Below, piece by piece: positions 51,030-59,610 of a stretch of DNA of 64,000 nt; within the stretch, counting starts at the first letter, position 1, and each line of letters opens with the position of its first letter. The notes under the pieces are model-generated. The model saw nothing but the letters and a program-made list of their open reading frames with translations, did no database searches and was not told where the DNA came from. This DNA comes from Rhizobium sp. BK316 (GTDB lineage: Bacteria; Pseudomonadota; Alphaproteobacteria; Rhizobiales; Rhizobiaceae): NCBI RefSeq assembly GCF_014193695.1, contig NZ_JACHZR010000010.1:1-64000 (forward strand), written 5' to 3'. Position numbers and translations under genes: made by a program.

Positions 51030-51626
51030 ATGACGAAAGCCAATAGCCGCGAATCCGAATATGCAATCGATCCGATGTTTCTCGACCGCTGGTCGCCCCG
51101 CGCCTTTACCGGCGAGATCATCGAAGAGGCTCAGCTGCTGACACTGCTCGATGCCGCACACTGGGCACCGTCCTCCGCAAACATGCAGCCGTGGCGGTTC
51201 CTCTATGCATTGAAGGGCTCCGAGCATTGGGAAGAATTCGTGAGCCTGCTCGTCGAATCCAACCAGGAATGGGCGAAGAACGCTTCGGCGCTGATCTTTG
51301 TGGTCTCGCGCAGCTTCAACGGCGCTCGCAGCGAGGGACGCTCAAGCTATACGCACTCTTTCGATGCTGGGACAGCCTGGGGCCATCTTGCCATGCAAGC
51401 CCGTATTTCCGGCTTCTATGCCCATGGCATGGGCGGCATCAAGCATGACGAGATCAAGGAAAAGCTTGGTGTTCCCGATGGCTATCGCGTCGAAGCCGGC
51501 ATTGCCGTCGGTCGCATCGCCGACAAGAACACCCTTTCCGAGCGCAACCGCGAGCGCGAATTTCCGAGCCAGCGCAAGCCGCTTTCGGAAGTCGCCTTCA
51601 ACGGTCATTTCATCGGCAACGATTGA
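51030..51626 (+). CDS. Nitroreductase family protein
   Basis: 198 residues, an FMN-dependent oxidoreductase fold. The FMN-binding start is DRWSPRAFTGEIIEEAQLLTLLDAAHWAPSSANMQPWRFLYAL, with GTAWGHLAMQARISGFYAHGMGG near the centre. Family members reduce nitroaromatics, quinones or flavins; the substrate is unknown. I use the ATG at 51030; the frame extends 28 codons upstream through the palindromic operator region. It shares a promoter region with the glutathionyl-hydroquinone reductase gene. Confidence 0.9.
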   Translation: MTKANSRESEYAIDPMFLDRWSPRAFTGEIIEEAQLLTLLDAAHWAPSSANMQPWRFLYALKGSEHWEEFVSLLVESNQEWAKNASALIFVVSRSFNGARSEGRSSYTHSFDAGTAWGHLAMQARISGFYAHGMGGIKHDEIKEKLGVPDGYRVEAGIAVGRIADKNTLSERNREREFPSQRKPLSEVAFNGHFIGND

Positions 51627-51638
51627 TTACAAATAAAA

Positions 51639-51670
51639 AGCCCCGCAAGCCTGATGGCTGCGGGGCTCTT
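51639..51670. terminator. Bidirectional terminator (nitroreductase / gyrB)
   Basis: AGCCCCGCA (51639-51647) pairs with TGCGGGGCT (51659-51667). On the minus strand it is followed by TTTTATTT and on the plus strand by CTTT, fitting the convergent gene ends. Confidence 0.92.
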
Positions 51671-51686
51671 TCGTGAGCGGTTTCGG

Positions 51687-54122
51687 TCAGATATCGAGGT
51701 TTGCGACGCTCAGTGCATTTTCCTGGATGAATTCGCGGCGTGGCTCGACCTCATCGCCCATCAAACGAGCAAAGAGACCGTCGGCATCGGTCGCATCGCT
51801 GACCTTTACCTGCAGCAGGGAGCGAACGTTCGGATCGAGCGTCGTTTCCCAAAGCTGCTCGGCATTCATTTCGCCAAGACCCTTGTAGCGCTGCATTGTC
51901 AGGCCCTTGCGACCACTTGCAAAAATTGCATCGAGCAAAGCGCGAGGGCCGGAAATTTCCTGATCCCCGTCCCGCCGGCTCAGTGCGGGCGGTATCTGAT
52001 AGATTTCTTTCATGCGCGGCGTGAGCTGGTCGATAAGGCGAGCATCCTGGGAACCGATCAGTGCCATATCGAGCACAATGACTTCCTTGACGCCGCGGAC
52101 CATGCGCTCCAGACGAATGCCGCCCTCGCTGGTGAGGCTGCCTTCCCAACCACGTTCAGTTTCCTCGGCGATAATATCGAGGCGCTTGGCCACTTCTATC
52201 GCCAGTTCCTGAGCGCGTTCGGCATTGCTGACCAGTTCAGCATTGAGCGCGCCGGCAATGGCTGCCTGCTCGACGACCGCGCGATTGTAACGCGAATGCA
52301 GGTTATCGAGCAGTGCACGCAGACGCAGGGCATCGTGAATGACCTCGTTCAGGTCCTGCCCGACGCGGACCTCACCGCTGGCGAGCTTCAGCGCCGCGTC
52401 ATCGAGACCCTGGCCGATCAAATAGTCTTCCAATGCCTTTTCATTCTTGACGTACTGCACCGACTTGCCGCGCGAGACCTTATAGAGCGGTGGCTGGGCG
52501 ATATAGAGATGGCCGCGTTCGATCAGTTCCGGCATCTGGCGGAAGAAGAAGGTAAGCAGCAGCGTGCGGATGTGGGCGCCATCGACGTCAGCGTCCGTCA
52601 TGATGATGATCTTGTGATAACGCAGCTTTTCGGCGTTGAATTCGTCCTTGCCGATGCCGGTGCCGAGTGCAGTGATCAGCGTGCCGATTTCCTGGCTCGA
52701 CAGCATCTTGTCGAAACGGGCGCGTTCGACATTCAGGATCTTGCCACGCAACGGCAGGATCGCCTGATTTTCGCGCGAGCGCCCCTGCTTGGCCGAACCG
52801 CCTGCCGAGTCGCCCTCGACGAGGAAAACTTCGGACTTGGCCGGATCACGCTCGGAGCAATCGGCAAGCTTCCCAGGAAGCGAAGCAATATCGAGCGCAC
52901 CCTTGCGGCGCGTCAATTCGCGCGCCTTGCGGGCGGCTTCGCGGGCAGCAGCGGCTTCGACGACCTTGCCGACGAGAACCTTGGCTTCACCGGGATGTTC
53001 TTCGAGCCAGGTGCTGAGCGCCTCGTTGACCAGGCTTTCGACAACCGGACGCACTTCCGAGGAAACGAGCTTATCCTTGGTCTGCGACGAGAATTTTGGA
53101 TCCGGCACCTTTACCGACAGGACGGCGGTCAGGCCTTCGCGGCAGTCATCACCGGTCAGTGTCACCTTTTCCTTCTTGGTGATGCCAGAGGTATCGGCAT
53201 AGGAGGTGATCTGGCGTGTCAATGCGGCGCGGAAACCGGCCATATGCGTGCCGCCATCGCGCTGGGGAATGTTATTGGTAAAGCAGAGCACGTTCTCGTG
53301 GTAGCTATCGTTCCACCACATGGCGACTTCGACGGTAATGCCGTCCTTCTCGCCGCGGATCGCGACCGGCTTTTCGACGAGCGGCTTCTTGGCGCGATCG
53401 AGATAGGAGACGAAGGCCTCGAGGCCGCCGTCATACATCATCTCTTCCTGCTTGATGTCGGAATGACGCTTGTCCGTCAGCAGGATGCGGACGCCGGAAT
53501 TGAGGAAGGCCAGTTCACGCAGGCGGTGCTCAAGCGTGCCATAATCGAACTCCGTCATGGTGAAGGTTCCGGAGCTCGGCATGAAGCTAACTTCCGTGCC
53601 GGTCTCGTTACCGGCTTCGCCGGTCACCTTCAGCGGCGCATCGGCAACGCCGTGGGTGAAGCTCATCTCATGGATCTTGCCGTGGCGGCGAATCTTCAGC
53701 TTCAGCCACACCGAGAGCGCGTTGACGACCGAAACGCCGACGCCATGCAGACCACCCGAAACCTTGTAGGAATTCTGGTCGAACTTACCGCCGGCATGCA
53801 GCTGGGTCATGATGACTTCGGCAGCCGATACGCCTTCGCCGCTATGGATATCCGTCGGAATGCCGCGGCCATTATCCGTCACAGTCACCGAACCATCAGG
53901 ATTAAGCGAAACGGTAACGATATCGGCATGACCGGCGAGCGCTTCGTCGATCGCGTTATCAACGACTTCGTAGACCATATGGTGAAGGCCGGAGCCGTCG
54001 TCGGTATCGCCGATATACATGCCGGGGCGCTTGCGCACGGCATCAAGGCCTTTCAGAACCTTGATGGAATCTGCGCCATATTCGGTATTTACGCCGTTTT
54101 CCGTCGCGGGTGCATCGGTCAT
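51687..54122 (-). CDS. gyrB: DNA gyrase subunit B
   Basis: 811 residues, the ATPase and TOPRIM subunit of DNA gyrase. ATP-binding GHKL motifs are YEVVDNAIDEALAGH, VTDNGRGIPTDIH and GGLHGVGVSVVNALS. The TOPRIM segment is LVEGDSAGGSAKQGRSRENQAILPLRGKILNVE, with MTDADVDGAHIRTLLLTFF for the metal-binding aspartates. The C-terminus ends EPRREFIQENALSVANLDI, typical of GyrB. It is 9-10 kb from the putative origin and oriented with leftward replication. The 133-bp upstream gap holds its promoter; I see no specific supercoiling element. Confidence 0.98.
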   Translation of the reverse strand: MTDAPATENGVNTEYGADSIKVLKGLDAVRKRPGMYIGDTDDGSGLHHMVYEVVDNAIDEALAGHADIVTVSLNPDGSVTVTDNGRGIPTDIHSGEGVSAAEVIMTQLHAGGKFDQNSYKVSGGLHGVGVSVVNALSVWLKLKIRRHGKIHEMSFTHGVADAPLKVTGEAGNETGTEVSFMPSSGTFTMTEFDYGTLEHRLRELAFLNSGVRILLTDKRHSDIKQEEMMYDGGLEAFVSYLDRAKKPLVEKPVAIRGEKDGITVEVAMWWNDSYHENVLCFTNNIPQRDGGTHMAGFRAALTRQITSYADTSGITKKEKVTLTGDDCREGLTAVLSVKVPDPKFSSQTKDKLVSSEVRPVVESLVNEALSTWLEEHPGEAKVLVGKVVEAAAAREAARKARELTRRKGALDIASLPGKLADCSERDPAKSEVFLVEGDSAGGSAKQGRSRENQAILPLRGKILNVERARFDKMLSSQEIGTLITALGTGIGKDEFNAEKLRYHKIIIMTDADVDGAHIRTLLLTFFFRQMPELIERGHLYIAQPPLYKVSRGKSVQYVKNEKALEDYLIGQGLDDAALKLASGEVRVGQDLNEVIHDALRLRALLDNLHSRYNRAVVEQAAIAGALNAELVSNAERAQELAIEVAKRLDIIAEETERGWEGSLTSEGGIRLERMVRGVKEVIVLDMALIGSQDARLIDQLTPRMKEIYQIPPALSRRDGDQEISGPRALLDAIFASGRKGLTMQRYKGLGEMNAEQLWETTLDPNVRSLLQVKVSDATDADGLFARLMGDEVEPRREFIQENALSVANLDI

Positions 54123-54255
54123 TCTGTCGAGATTTTCCCTGTTGTCGTCAGCAACGGCGCGCCTTGCGAATCACCGGCTTTTTCAATGTTGAATATAGGT
54201 TTTTTGCAGCGAGTTCCCAATGGCAAGGCCCTAAAACAAGGCATAAATCAGGGGA

Positions 54256-54633
54256 TTATGACGCTTTTCCGTCCCCTTTGCCGCCATTTTCAAGAAACGC
54301 CGATAGCCGGGCGATATCGGTGCTGTCAAGGTTGCGAATTCGCTTGGCAAGGCGATTGGCGAATTCGGTATATTCGGGCGGCAGGCCCGAAGTATCCACG
54401 ATCACACGCGGATCAGAAGAGCCTGCAACGAGGAAGAGTTCCTCCGCCTCATCCCAGATGATGTTGAAGTAGCCGGCGATGCGCTGCAGGAGATCGAAGC
54501 TCGGCACGCCGCGCCTTCCATGCTCGAGCGCCGAGAGATAGGCAGGCGAAACATTCAGGGCGGCCGCCATCTGTTTCTGCGTCACGCCCTTGCGGGCGCG
54601 CAGCTTGCGGACTGCTTCAGCAAACGGCGTCAC
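54256..54633 (-). CDS. XRE-family transcriptional regulator
   Basis: 125 residues. The N-terminal helix-turn-helix is LRARKGVTQKQMAAALNVSPAYLSALEHGRRGVPS (about residues 10-45), followed by a C-terminal segment of about 60 residues with no known ligand domain. It overlaps the Smr gene by 4 bp (ATGA) and is the last gene of the timA-mltA-smr-xre cluster. Its targets are unknown. Confidence 0.9.
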   Translation of the reverse strand: MTPFAEAVRKLRARKGVTQKQMAAALNVSPAYLSALEHGRRGVPSFDLLQRIAGYFNIIWDEAEELFLVAGSSDPRVIVDTSGLPPEYTEFANRLAKRIRNLDSTDIARLSAFLENGGKGDGKAS

Positions 54634-55199
54634 GACGTTTCTCCGGAGCGCCGGGAGAGGCGGATATAGAGCGCACCCTCGCCACCATGATGCTGGGCCG
54701 CCGACTCATAGGACGAAATCAGAAAGCGGAATTCCGGCTTGGAGAACCAGAGCGGCACGGCACGTTTCAAGGCGCCTTCGCTACCCATGGAGCTACCCTT
54801 GCCAGTAATGACGAGAACATGCCGCATACCGCGCTCATGAGCCCGGATCAGGAAATCGAGCAAGAAAGAATGTGCTTCGCTCTGCACCATGCCGTGAAGG
54901 TCGATGCGCGCTTCCAGTGCCAGTTTGCCCTTTGCGATCTTGCGCTTGACCGGCCGCTCCAGCGGATGGTGGACGCCCGATGGCTGTTTTGCGGGCATTT
55001 GCGGTGCTGGCTGCTGCAGATGAGGTGAAGCCGTCTTCTGCTTTTCGGCCTTTTCCTGTTCGGCCGCTGCTTCGGCTTCCAGCAGGAATGCGTCGAGCGC
55101 GGTCAGCTCATCCGTCTTGCCAGGCATAGGCCGGGTGCTGCGGGCTACCCTGCCCCAGAGGATTCTTTCGTCCGAGCTGAGCTTGCGGTCCTTCGCCAT
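54630..55199 (-). CDS. Smr/MutS2-domain protein
   Basis: 189 residues. A charged N-terminal part with an A/E/K-rich stretch (EAEAAAEQEKAEKQKT) precedes a C-terminal Smr domain. The motif RIDLHGMVQSEAHSFLLDFL carries the DLHG element and HVLVITGKGSSMGSEGALKRAVPLWF the TGKG element. Smr domains are nucleases acting on branched DNA or stalled mRNAs; the role of this stand-alone type is not settled. It overlaps mltA by one base and the XRE gene by four. Confidence 0.9.
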   Translation of the reverse strand: MAKDRKLSSDERILWGRVARSTRPMPGKTDELTALDAFLLEAEAAAEQEKAEKQKTASPHLQQPAPQMPAKQPSGVHHPLERPVKRKIAKGKLALEARIDLHGMVQSEAHSFLLDFLIRAHERGMRHVLVITGKGSSMGSEGALKRAVPLWFSKPEFRFLISSYESAAQHHGGEGALYIRLSRRSGETS

Positions 55200-56314
55200 C
55201 AGAGGAACCTCGCTGCAGCGGTATTCGGAATGAGAATTACAAAATCGGCATCGTTGCGCACCGTCCCTGCCAGTTCTCCCGCAGCATAACCCGAACCGGT
55301 GAAAATGTCGCCGCGTGCGGGGCCGACGATTGCCGAACCGGTGTCCAGGGCCAGCATCAGCCGCTGAAACGGCTTGCCGCCATCAAGATGCGTCAGGCTT
55401 TCGGAGCGGATGAAGAATGGAAAGCCGAAAGTATGGACCAGGCGGTCAACAGCGAGCGAGCGACCCGCAAGCAATGGTACCTTCGCTGCGGCGATCGGCC
55501 CCGCATTCGGATCGTCCACCGGCGCTTCCCGAAAGAAGATATAGGAGCGGTTATGCCAGAGGATTTCGTCGACCTGGTCCGGATGGGCAGCGAGCCAGGC
55601 GCGGATTGACTGCATGGATATGTCGGCGCGGTCAATTTCGCCACGGTCGATCAGCAGCTTGCCGATGGCCGAGAACGGATGGCCGGCTTTGGCGGCATAG
55701 GTGATACGTCCGATGCTGCCATCCGGATAACGCAGACGAGCGGCGCCTTGGACATGGACGAAAAAAAGATCGGCCTTCGATTTCGCCCAGGCGATCTCAA
55801 GACCGCAGCCTTCGAGATAGCCCTGATCGATGTCACGACGATCCGGATAGGCATCGATCAGCCCGTCACGCAACCGCCCGAATACGTAAGAACCATCGAG
55901 CTTGCCTGGACGATTTTGATCATCGAGGTCGATGAGGTCCTCCGGGCGCCGGTAGATGGGAAAACGGTAGGTCGCATCCTGTCTGTCGGAAACGTCGATT
56001 TCCGGTTCGTAGAAGGCAGTGACGAAACCACTGACGCCGTCGGCCCGGACAATCCGGAACGGCTGACAGTGCTTTTCAAAAAAGGCGCGGGCTTCCTCTG
56101 CCGAGGACGGACGAAACGCCTCTGCTTCCTCCAGCAATGGAAGAAGATCGGCTGAACTCAGCCCCAGCGAACCGGTACGATAAGGGTTCGTTTCGGAAAT
56201 ATGACGGCGACAGCTAGCCATGACTTCAAAAAGGCTGGAGGGATCGTCATCCCTCCAGCCTTCCATTGCGTCGAAACTGACTGCCTGAAGGGCAAAGCCG
56301 GCTGCGTCACTCAT
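55199..56314 (-). CDS. mltA: Membrane-bound lytic murein transglycosylase A-like protein
   Basis: 371 residues. The MltA insert domain is marked by GVSGFVTAFYEPEIDVSDRQ and FFVHVQGAARLRYPDGSIGRITYAAKAGHPFSAIG. The C-terminal 3D domain contains LMLALDTGSAIVGPARGDIFTGSG with the catalytic aspartate. E. coli MltA is an outer-membrane lipoprotein, but no signal peptide or lipobox is visible with this start (MSDAAGFALQAVSFDAMEGW) or with the 33-codon longer frame. The start overlaps timA by 8 bp. Confidence 0.9.
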   Translation of the reverse strand: MSDAAGFALQAVSFDAMEGWRDDDPSSLFEVMASCRRHISETNPYRTGSLGLSSADLLPLLEEAEAFRPSSAEEARAFFEKHCQPFRIVRADGVSGFVTAFYEPEIDVSDRQDATYRFPIYRRPEDLIDLDDQNRPGKLDGSYVFGRLRDGLIDAYPDRRDIDQGYLEGCGLEIAWAKSKADLFFVHVQGAARLRYPDGSIGRITYAAKAGHPFSAIGKLLIDRGEIDRADISMQSIRAWLAAHPDQVDEILWHNRSYIFFREAPVDDPNAGPIAAAKVPLLAGRSLAVDRLVHTFGFPFFIRSESLTHLDGGKPFQRLMLALDTGSAIVGPARGDIFTGSGYAAGELAGTVRNDADFVILIPNTAAARFL

Positions 56315-57011
56315 GTTCCGATTCGGTCGCGACGAGTTTCCAGTTGGGGTCTCGCGATCGCGTATCGCGAGCGAAGGTCCAGAGGTCGTTGACCTCGGCG
56401 ACATTTTCGGCATCGCCGTCGATCAGTGCGTCGCTCTTGTCGTAAGTCGCTGAGATCAGCTGGCTGATGATGCGCACGGTAATCTGCGCCTCGCTGCCCT
56501 TGGTCTCGGCATGGGTAATCTCGGCCTTGTCGATACCCACGAAGGTGGACTTCATCTTCTCGCCTTTGTTTTCGCGATCGCTGATCGCCGCGTCGAAGCC
56601 GTCATAGACTTCCCGGGAGAGAAGATTCTTCAGCGTTTTACGGTCTCCATCGGCAAAGGCCATGACAATCATCTCGTAGGCCATGCGGGCGCCATTCAAG
56701 AATTCCTTGGGGTCGAAGGAGGCATCGGCTCGGTTGAGCGCTCGCAACGATTCGTTCAGCGGCGTGCCGGCCGGTGCGAAAGCGTCGATGGCGGAAAAGC
56801 GATCTTCCTCTTCGCCATTCGCATCGCGTCGTGGCAGAGTTACGACCTTGCCGGCATCGGCGGTATCGTTCTGCGCGGCGTCCCGTGGCGTATAGAGATC
56901 ACGCGGCGGCTTCTCATTTCCGGTGCGACGTCCAAGAACGGACCGAAGCTGAAAGAAAATCAGCACCGCCGCCACCAAGAAAAATAAAGTGATGAAGTCG
57001 TTTGAACTCAT
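56307..57011 (-). CDS. Tim44/TimA family membrane-associated protein
   Basis: 234 residues. An N-terminal membrane helix (FITLFFLVAAVLIFFQLRSVLG, about residues 6-27) precedes a charged linker. The Tim44-like C-terminal domain follows from about residue 95 (FDPKEFLNGARMAYEMIVMAFADGDRKTLKNLLS ... LWTFARDTRSRDPNWKLVATES). TimA-type bacterial homologues of mitochondrial Tim44 are typical of alphaproteobacteria. The function is thought to be membrane-linked but is unproven. The ATG at 57011 is chosen because it starts just before the helix. Confidence 0.9.
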   Translation of the reverse strand: MSSNDFITLFFLVAAVLIFFQLRSVLGRRTGNEKPPRDLYTPRDAAQNDTADAGKVVTLPRRDANGEEEDRFSAIDAFAPAGTPLNESLRALNRADASFDPKEFLNGARMAYEMIVMAFADGDRKTLKNLLSREVYDGFDAAISDRENKGEKMKSTFVGIDKAEITHAETKGSEAQITVRIISQLISATYDKSDALIDGDAENVAEVNDLWTFARDTRSRDPNWKLVATESEHE

Positions 57012-57106
57012 ATCCCGCCGTTCGCTGTTAACATCCCTAATATCTAACCCCATATAGTCCGGCTATACGAATGATTCAAATCATGGCTGGTATCTTCGCC
57101 AGTGCC

Positions 57107-57137
57107 AAGAGGAGCCCGAGCCACTCGGGATAAAGAG
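57107..57137 (+). promoter_or_regulatory. fxsA ribosome-binding site with intervening hairpin
   Basis: AAGAGGAG (57107-57114), the best Shine-Dalgarno match, is 23 bases from the fxsA ATG, too far in linear form. A perfect hairpin, CCCGAG-CCA-CTCGGG (57115-57129), occupies the gap and would leave 8 bases between it and the ATG when folded. A weaker linear candidate is CGGGA within the stem. Confidence 0.4.
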
Positions 57138-57656
57138 ATGCGTTTTTCCATGCTGCCGGTTTTCGGGCTGCTTCTGCCGCTTGCCGAGATCGCCGGCTTC
57201 GTGATTGTCGGCCGCGCAGTTGGACTTGCCGCGACGCTGGCGCTTGTCGTGCTGGGCTTTGTCGTCGGTTCATTCCTCTTGCGCCGGCAAGGTATCAGCA
57301 TCCTGCGTCGCATGTCCGCCGAGGGGCGCAGCGGTACCATGCCTGGACGGGAATTGCTCAATCCGGCGATGACCGTAATCGCCGCGCTGCTCTTCATCAT
57401 CCCGGGCTTTCTCTCGGATATACTGGCGATCCTGCTTCTTATCCCGCAGGTTCGCAATCTGCTTTGGCGGTCGATCGCAAAGCGTTTCGTTGTCGTTGGC
57501 ACGGCCGGCGGCGGTTTTTCGGCGTCCTCGCGTCCGGATTTTCGAGGCCGGCCAGACAAGTCGGGCGATTCAAAGGTGGTCGATCTCGATGAAGAGGACT
57601 ATCATCGCGAGCCGAACGGCAAGTCGCCCTGGTCCGGCAAACAGCTCGGTGACTGA
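57138..57656 (+). CDS. fxsA: FxsA family membrane protein
   Basis: 172 residues. Three or four hydrophobic segments fill residues 5-120 (MLPVFGLLLPLAEIAGFVIVGRAVGLAATLALVVLGFVVGSFLLRRQG and TVIAALLFIIPGFLSDILAILLLIPQVRNLL), ending in a hydrophilic tail. The LLPLAEI and LLIPGFLSD-type motifs define the FxsA family, named for an E. coli gene affecting phage T7 F exclusion. Its normal role is unknown. It is divergent from timA and 98 bp ahead of secB. Confidence 0.9.
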   Translation: MRFSMLPVFGLLLPLAEIAGFVIVGRAVGLAATLALVVLGFVVGSFLLRRQGISILRRMSAEGRSGTMPGRELLNPAMTVIAALLFIIPGFLSDILAILLLIPQVRNLLWRSIAKRFVVVGTAGGGFSASSRPDFRGRPDKSGDSKVVDLDEEDYHREPNGKSPWSGKQLGD

Positions 57657-57754
57657 TGCGGCGGCGTATTAACTGCGCCGGAGGCCCAGGGTTGTAAGCC
57701 TATCCCCGAAATGTTAGATGGCGGCACCATTCAATGCCCCTCGAGGAAAAGCCC

Positions 57755-58237
57755 ATGGCAGACGATAACAGCAGCAACGGCGCAGCGAGCCCGACCCTTT
57801 CGATCCTTGCCCAATACGTCAAGGATCTTTCCTTCGAAAACCCGGGCGCACCGCGCTCGCTTCAGGCCCGCGACAAGGCACCGGCGATCAACATCAATGT
57901 GAACGTCAACGCTAACCCGTTGTCCGAAACGGATTTCGATGTCGTGCTGTCGCTGATCGCTGAAGCCAAGGAAGGCGATAAGACGGTATTCCATACCGAG
58001 CTCGTCTATGGCGGTGTCTTCCGCGTTGCCGGCTTCCCGCAGGAGCACATGCTGCCGGTTCTCTTCATCGAATGCCCGCGCATGCTCTTCCCGTTCGCCC
58101 GCCAGATCATTGCCGACGTCACCCGCAACGGCGGCTTCCCGCCGCTGATGATCGATCCGATCGATTTCGCGCAGATGTTCGCGCAGCGCGTTGCCGAAGA
58201 GCAGGCTCGCTCCAAGGTTCAGGCCGTTCCGAACTGA
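57755..58237 (+). CDS. secB: Protein-export chaperone SecB
   Basis: 160 residues. It binds unfolded preproteins and delivers them to SecA. Motifs include ILAQYVKDLSFENPGAP, the acidic SecA-contact region ETDFDVVLSLIAEAKEGD, and LFIECPRMLFPFARQIIADVTRNGGFPPLMIDPIDF. The ATG at 57755 has GAGGAAA upstream; an in-frame ATG seven codons earlier is possible. It ends at a strong bidirectional terminator. Confidence 0.98.
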   Translation: MADDNSSNGAASPTLSILAQYVKDLSFENPGAPRSLQARDKAPAININVNVNANPLSETDFDVVLSLIAEAKEGDKTVFHTELVYGGVFRVAGFPQEHMLPVLFIECPRMLFPFARQIIADVTRNGGFPPLMIDPIDFAQMFAQRVAEEQARSKVQAVPN

Positions 58238-58261
58238 GCGGCTCTCACAGGCTGGATATTC

Positions 58262-58292
58262 AAATGCCCGGGCAAAAAACCCGGGCATTTTT
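58262..58292. terminator. Bidirectional intrinsic terminator (secB / dnaQ)
   Basis: AAATGCCCGGG (58262-58272) pairs perfectly with CCCGGGCATTT (58280-58290), loop CAAAAAA, with TTTTT on the plus strand. It lies between convergent genes. Confidence 0.93.
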
Positions 58293-58295
58293 GTT

Positions 58296-59006
58296 TCAGT
58301 CGAATTGATCGTATTTGGACCAGACTGCCTTCTGTCCAAGTTTGGCGATCAAGGCGTTGTGGGCTTCGGCTTCCTCTTCGCTCAATCGCGGCGCCAGCGG
58401 CCGCGGCCGCTCGATGATGGTGGCGACGATAACCTCTTCCACCGCGACTTCACCCGTGCGCTGGCTTGCGGGACCCGAAAGACCGAGTGCTGCCTGCCGA
58501 CCGCCGATCATCTCGATATAAACTTCGGCCAGAAGCTCGGAGTCGAGAAGGGCGCCGTGTTTCGTCCGGTGCGAATTGTCGATGCCGTAACGACGGCACA
58601 ACGCATCGAGCGAGTTTGGACCCATAGGATGCTTACGGCGGGCAAGCGAGAGCGTATCGACGACCCGATCCGGCAGGATGGGTGGCAAGCCGATCCGGGC
58701 TAGTTCGGAGTTGACGAAACCCATATCGAAGGTGGCGTTGTGGGCGATCCATTTGCCGTCGCCGAAAAATTCCAGGATCTGGTCGACGACATCAGCAAAG
58801 GGCGGTTTGTCCTTCAGAAATTCGTCAGTGATGCCATGCACGGCGAGCGCATCCGGATGAACCTTCTGGTCACCCGGATTGACGAAAAGATGGATCGTCC
58901 TTCCTGTCGGAAAATGGTTGAGGAGTTCGATGCCGCCGATTTCAATGATGCGGTCCGAGCGATTGTCGAGGCCGGTGGTTTCCGTATCGAAAATGATTTC
59001 ACGCAT
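58296..59006 (-). CDS. dnaQ: DNA polymerase III epsilon subunit (proofreading exonuclease)
   Basis: 236 residues, a DEDDh exonuclease. Exo I is IIFDTETTGLDNRSDRIIEIG, Exo II IAHNATFDMGFVNSEL, and Exo III HRTKHGALLDSELLAEVYIEM. The C-terminal tail (about residues 185-236) should contact the polymerase alpha subunit. The start overlaps the coaE end by 8 bp, so it is co-transcribed with maf-aroE-coaE. Confidence 0.97.
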   Translation of the reverse strand: MREIIFDTETTGLDNRSDRIIEIGGIELLNHFPTGRTIHLFVNPGDQKVHPDALAVHGITDEFLKDKPPFADVVDQILEFFGDGKWIAHNATFDMGFVNSELARIGLPPILPDRVVDTLSLARRKHPMGPNSLDALCRRYGIDNSHRTKHGALLDSELLAEVYIEMIGGRQAALGLSGPASQRTGEVAVEEVIVATIIERPRPLAPRLSEEEAEAHNALIAKLGQKAVWSKYDQFD

Positions 59007-59610
59007 GCGGGGCTTCGTCCTTCGCTATCCGCTTCTTCAGGTCGGCGATGATATCTGCCACTTGTTCCCTTGCCACCTCGATGTCGTGGCCGCTGTCCAC
59101 GACGTAGTCAGCCCGGCGGCGTTTTTCCGCATCGGGTGTCTGGCGAGAGAGAATCATATTGAATTTTTCTTCCGTCATGTTCGGACGTGCAAGCACTCTC
59201 CGTCGCTGAATCTGTGGATCGGCGCTGACGACGACAATAACATCAACCCTCTGTTCGGCGCCGGTCTCGAAAAGCAGGGGTATATCGAGCACTACCATAT
59301 CTGCCCCCGCGTCCTCCTGCCGCGCCAGGAATTCACTCTCCCGCCTGCGCACCAGAGGGTGGACGATTTGTTCAAGCCGCTTGAAACCAGCCGGGTCCTG
59401 AGCGAGCTGGCGGCCAAGTTCCTGACGATCAACAACACCGTTTTTCATCGTGCCGGGGAAAGCCGCATCGACCAAAGGGGCTGCCTCGCCAGCATAGAGA
59501 TCATGGACGACCGCATCGGAATCGTTAACCGGAACACCAGCTTCCGCAAAGAGCTTCGCCGTCGTCGACTTGCCCATTCCGATGGAACCGGTGAGGCCGA
59601 TCTTCAGCAT
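58999..59610 (-). CDS. coaE: Dephospho-CoA kinase
   Basis: 203 residues, the last enzyme of coenzyme A synthesis. P-loop GLTGSIGMGKSTTAKLFAEAG is at the N-terminus, with VNDSDAVVHDLY and MVVLDIPLLFETG as the CoA-binding segments. Its ATG overlaps the aroE stop by one base. With coaA 40 kb away, two steps of the CoA route are encoded in this window. Confidence 0.97.
   Translation of the reverse strand: MLKIGLTGSIGMGKSTTAKLFAEAGVPVNDSDAVVHDLYAGEAAPLVDAAFPGTMKNGVVDRQELGRQLAQDPAGFKRLEQIVHPLVRRRESEFLARQEDAGADMVVLDIPLLFETGAEQRVDVIVVVSADPQIQRRRVLARPNMTEEKFNMILSRQTPDAEKRRRADYVVDSGHDIEVAREQVADIIADLKKRIAKDEAPHA

Noticed and set aside
51654..54461. Very long plus-strand open frame (935 codons) opposite gyrB
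   Set aside because: It is the antisense shadow of gyrB plus its neighbour, rich in Arg/His/Ala and unlike any family. The minus-strand GyrB is unambiguous.
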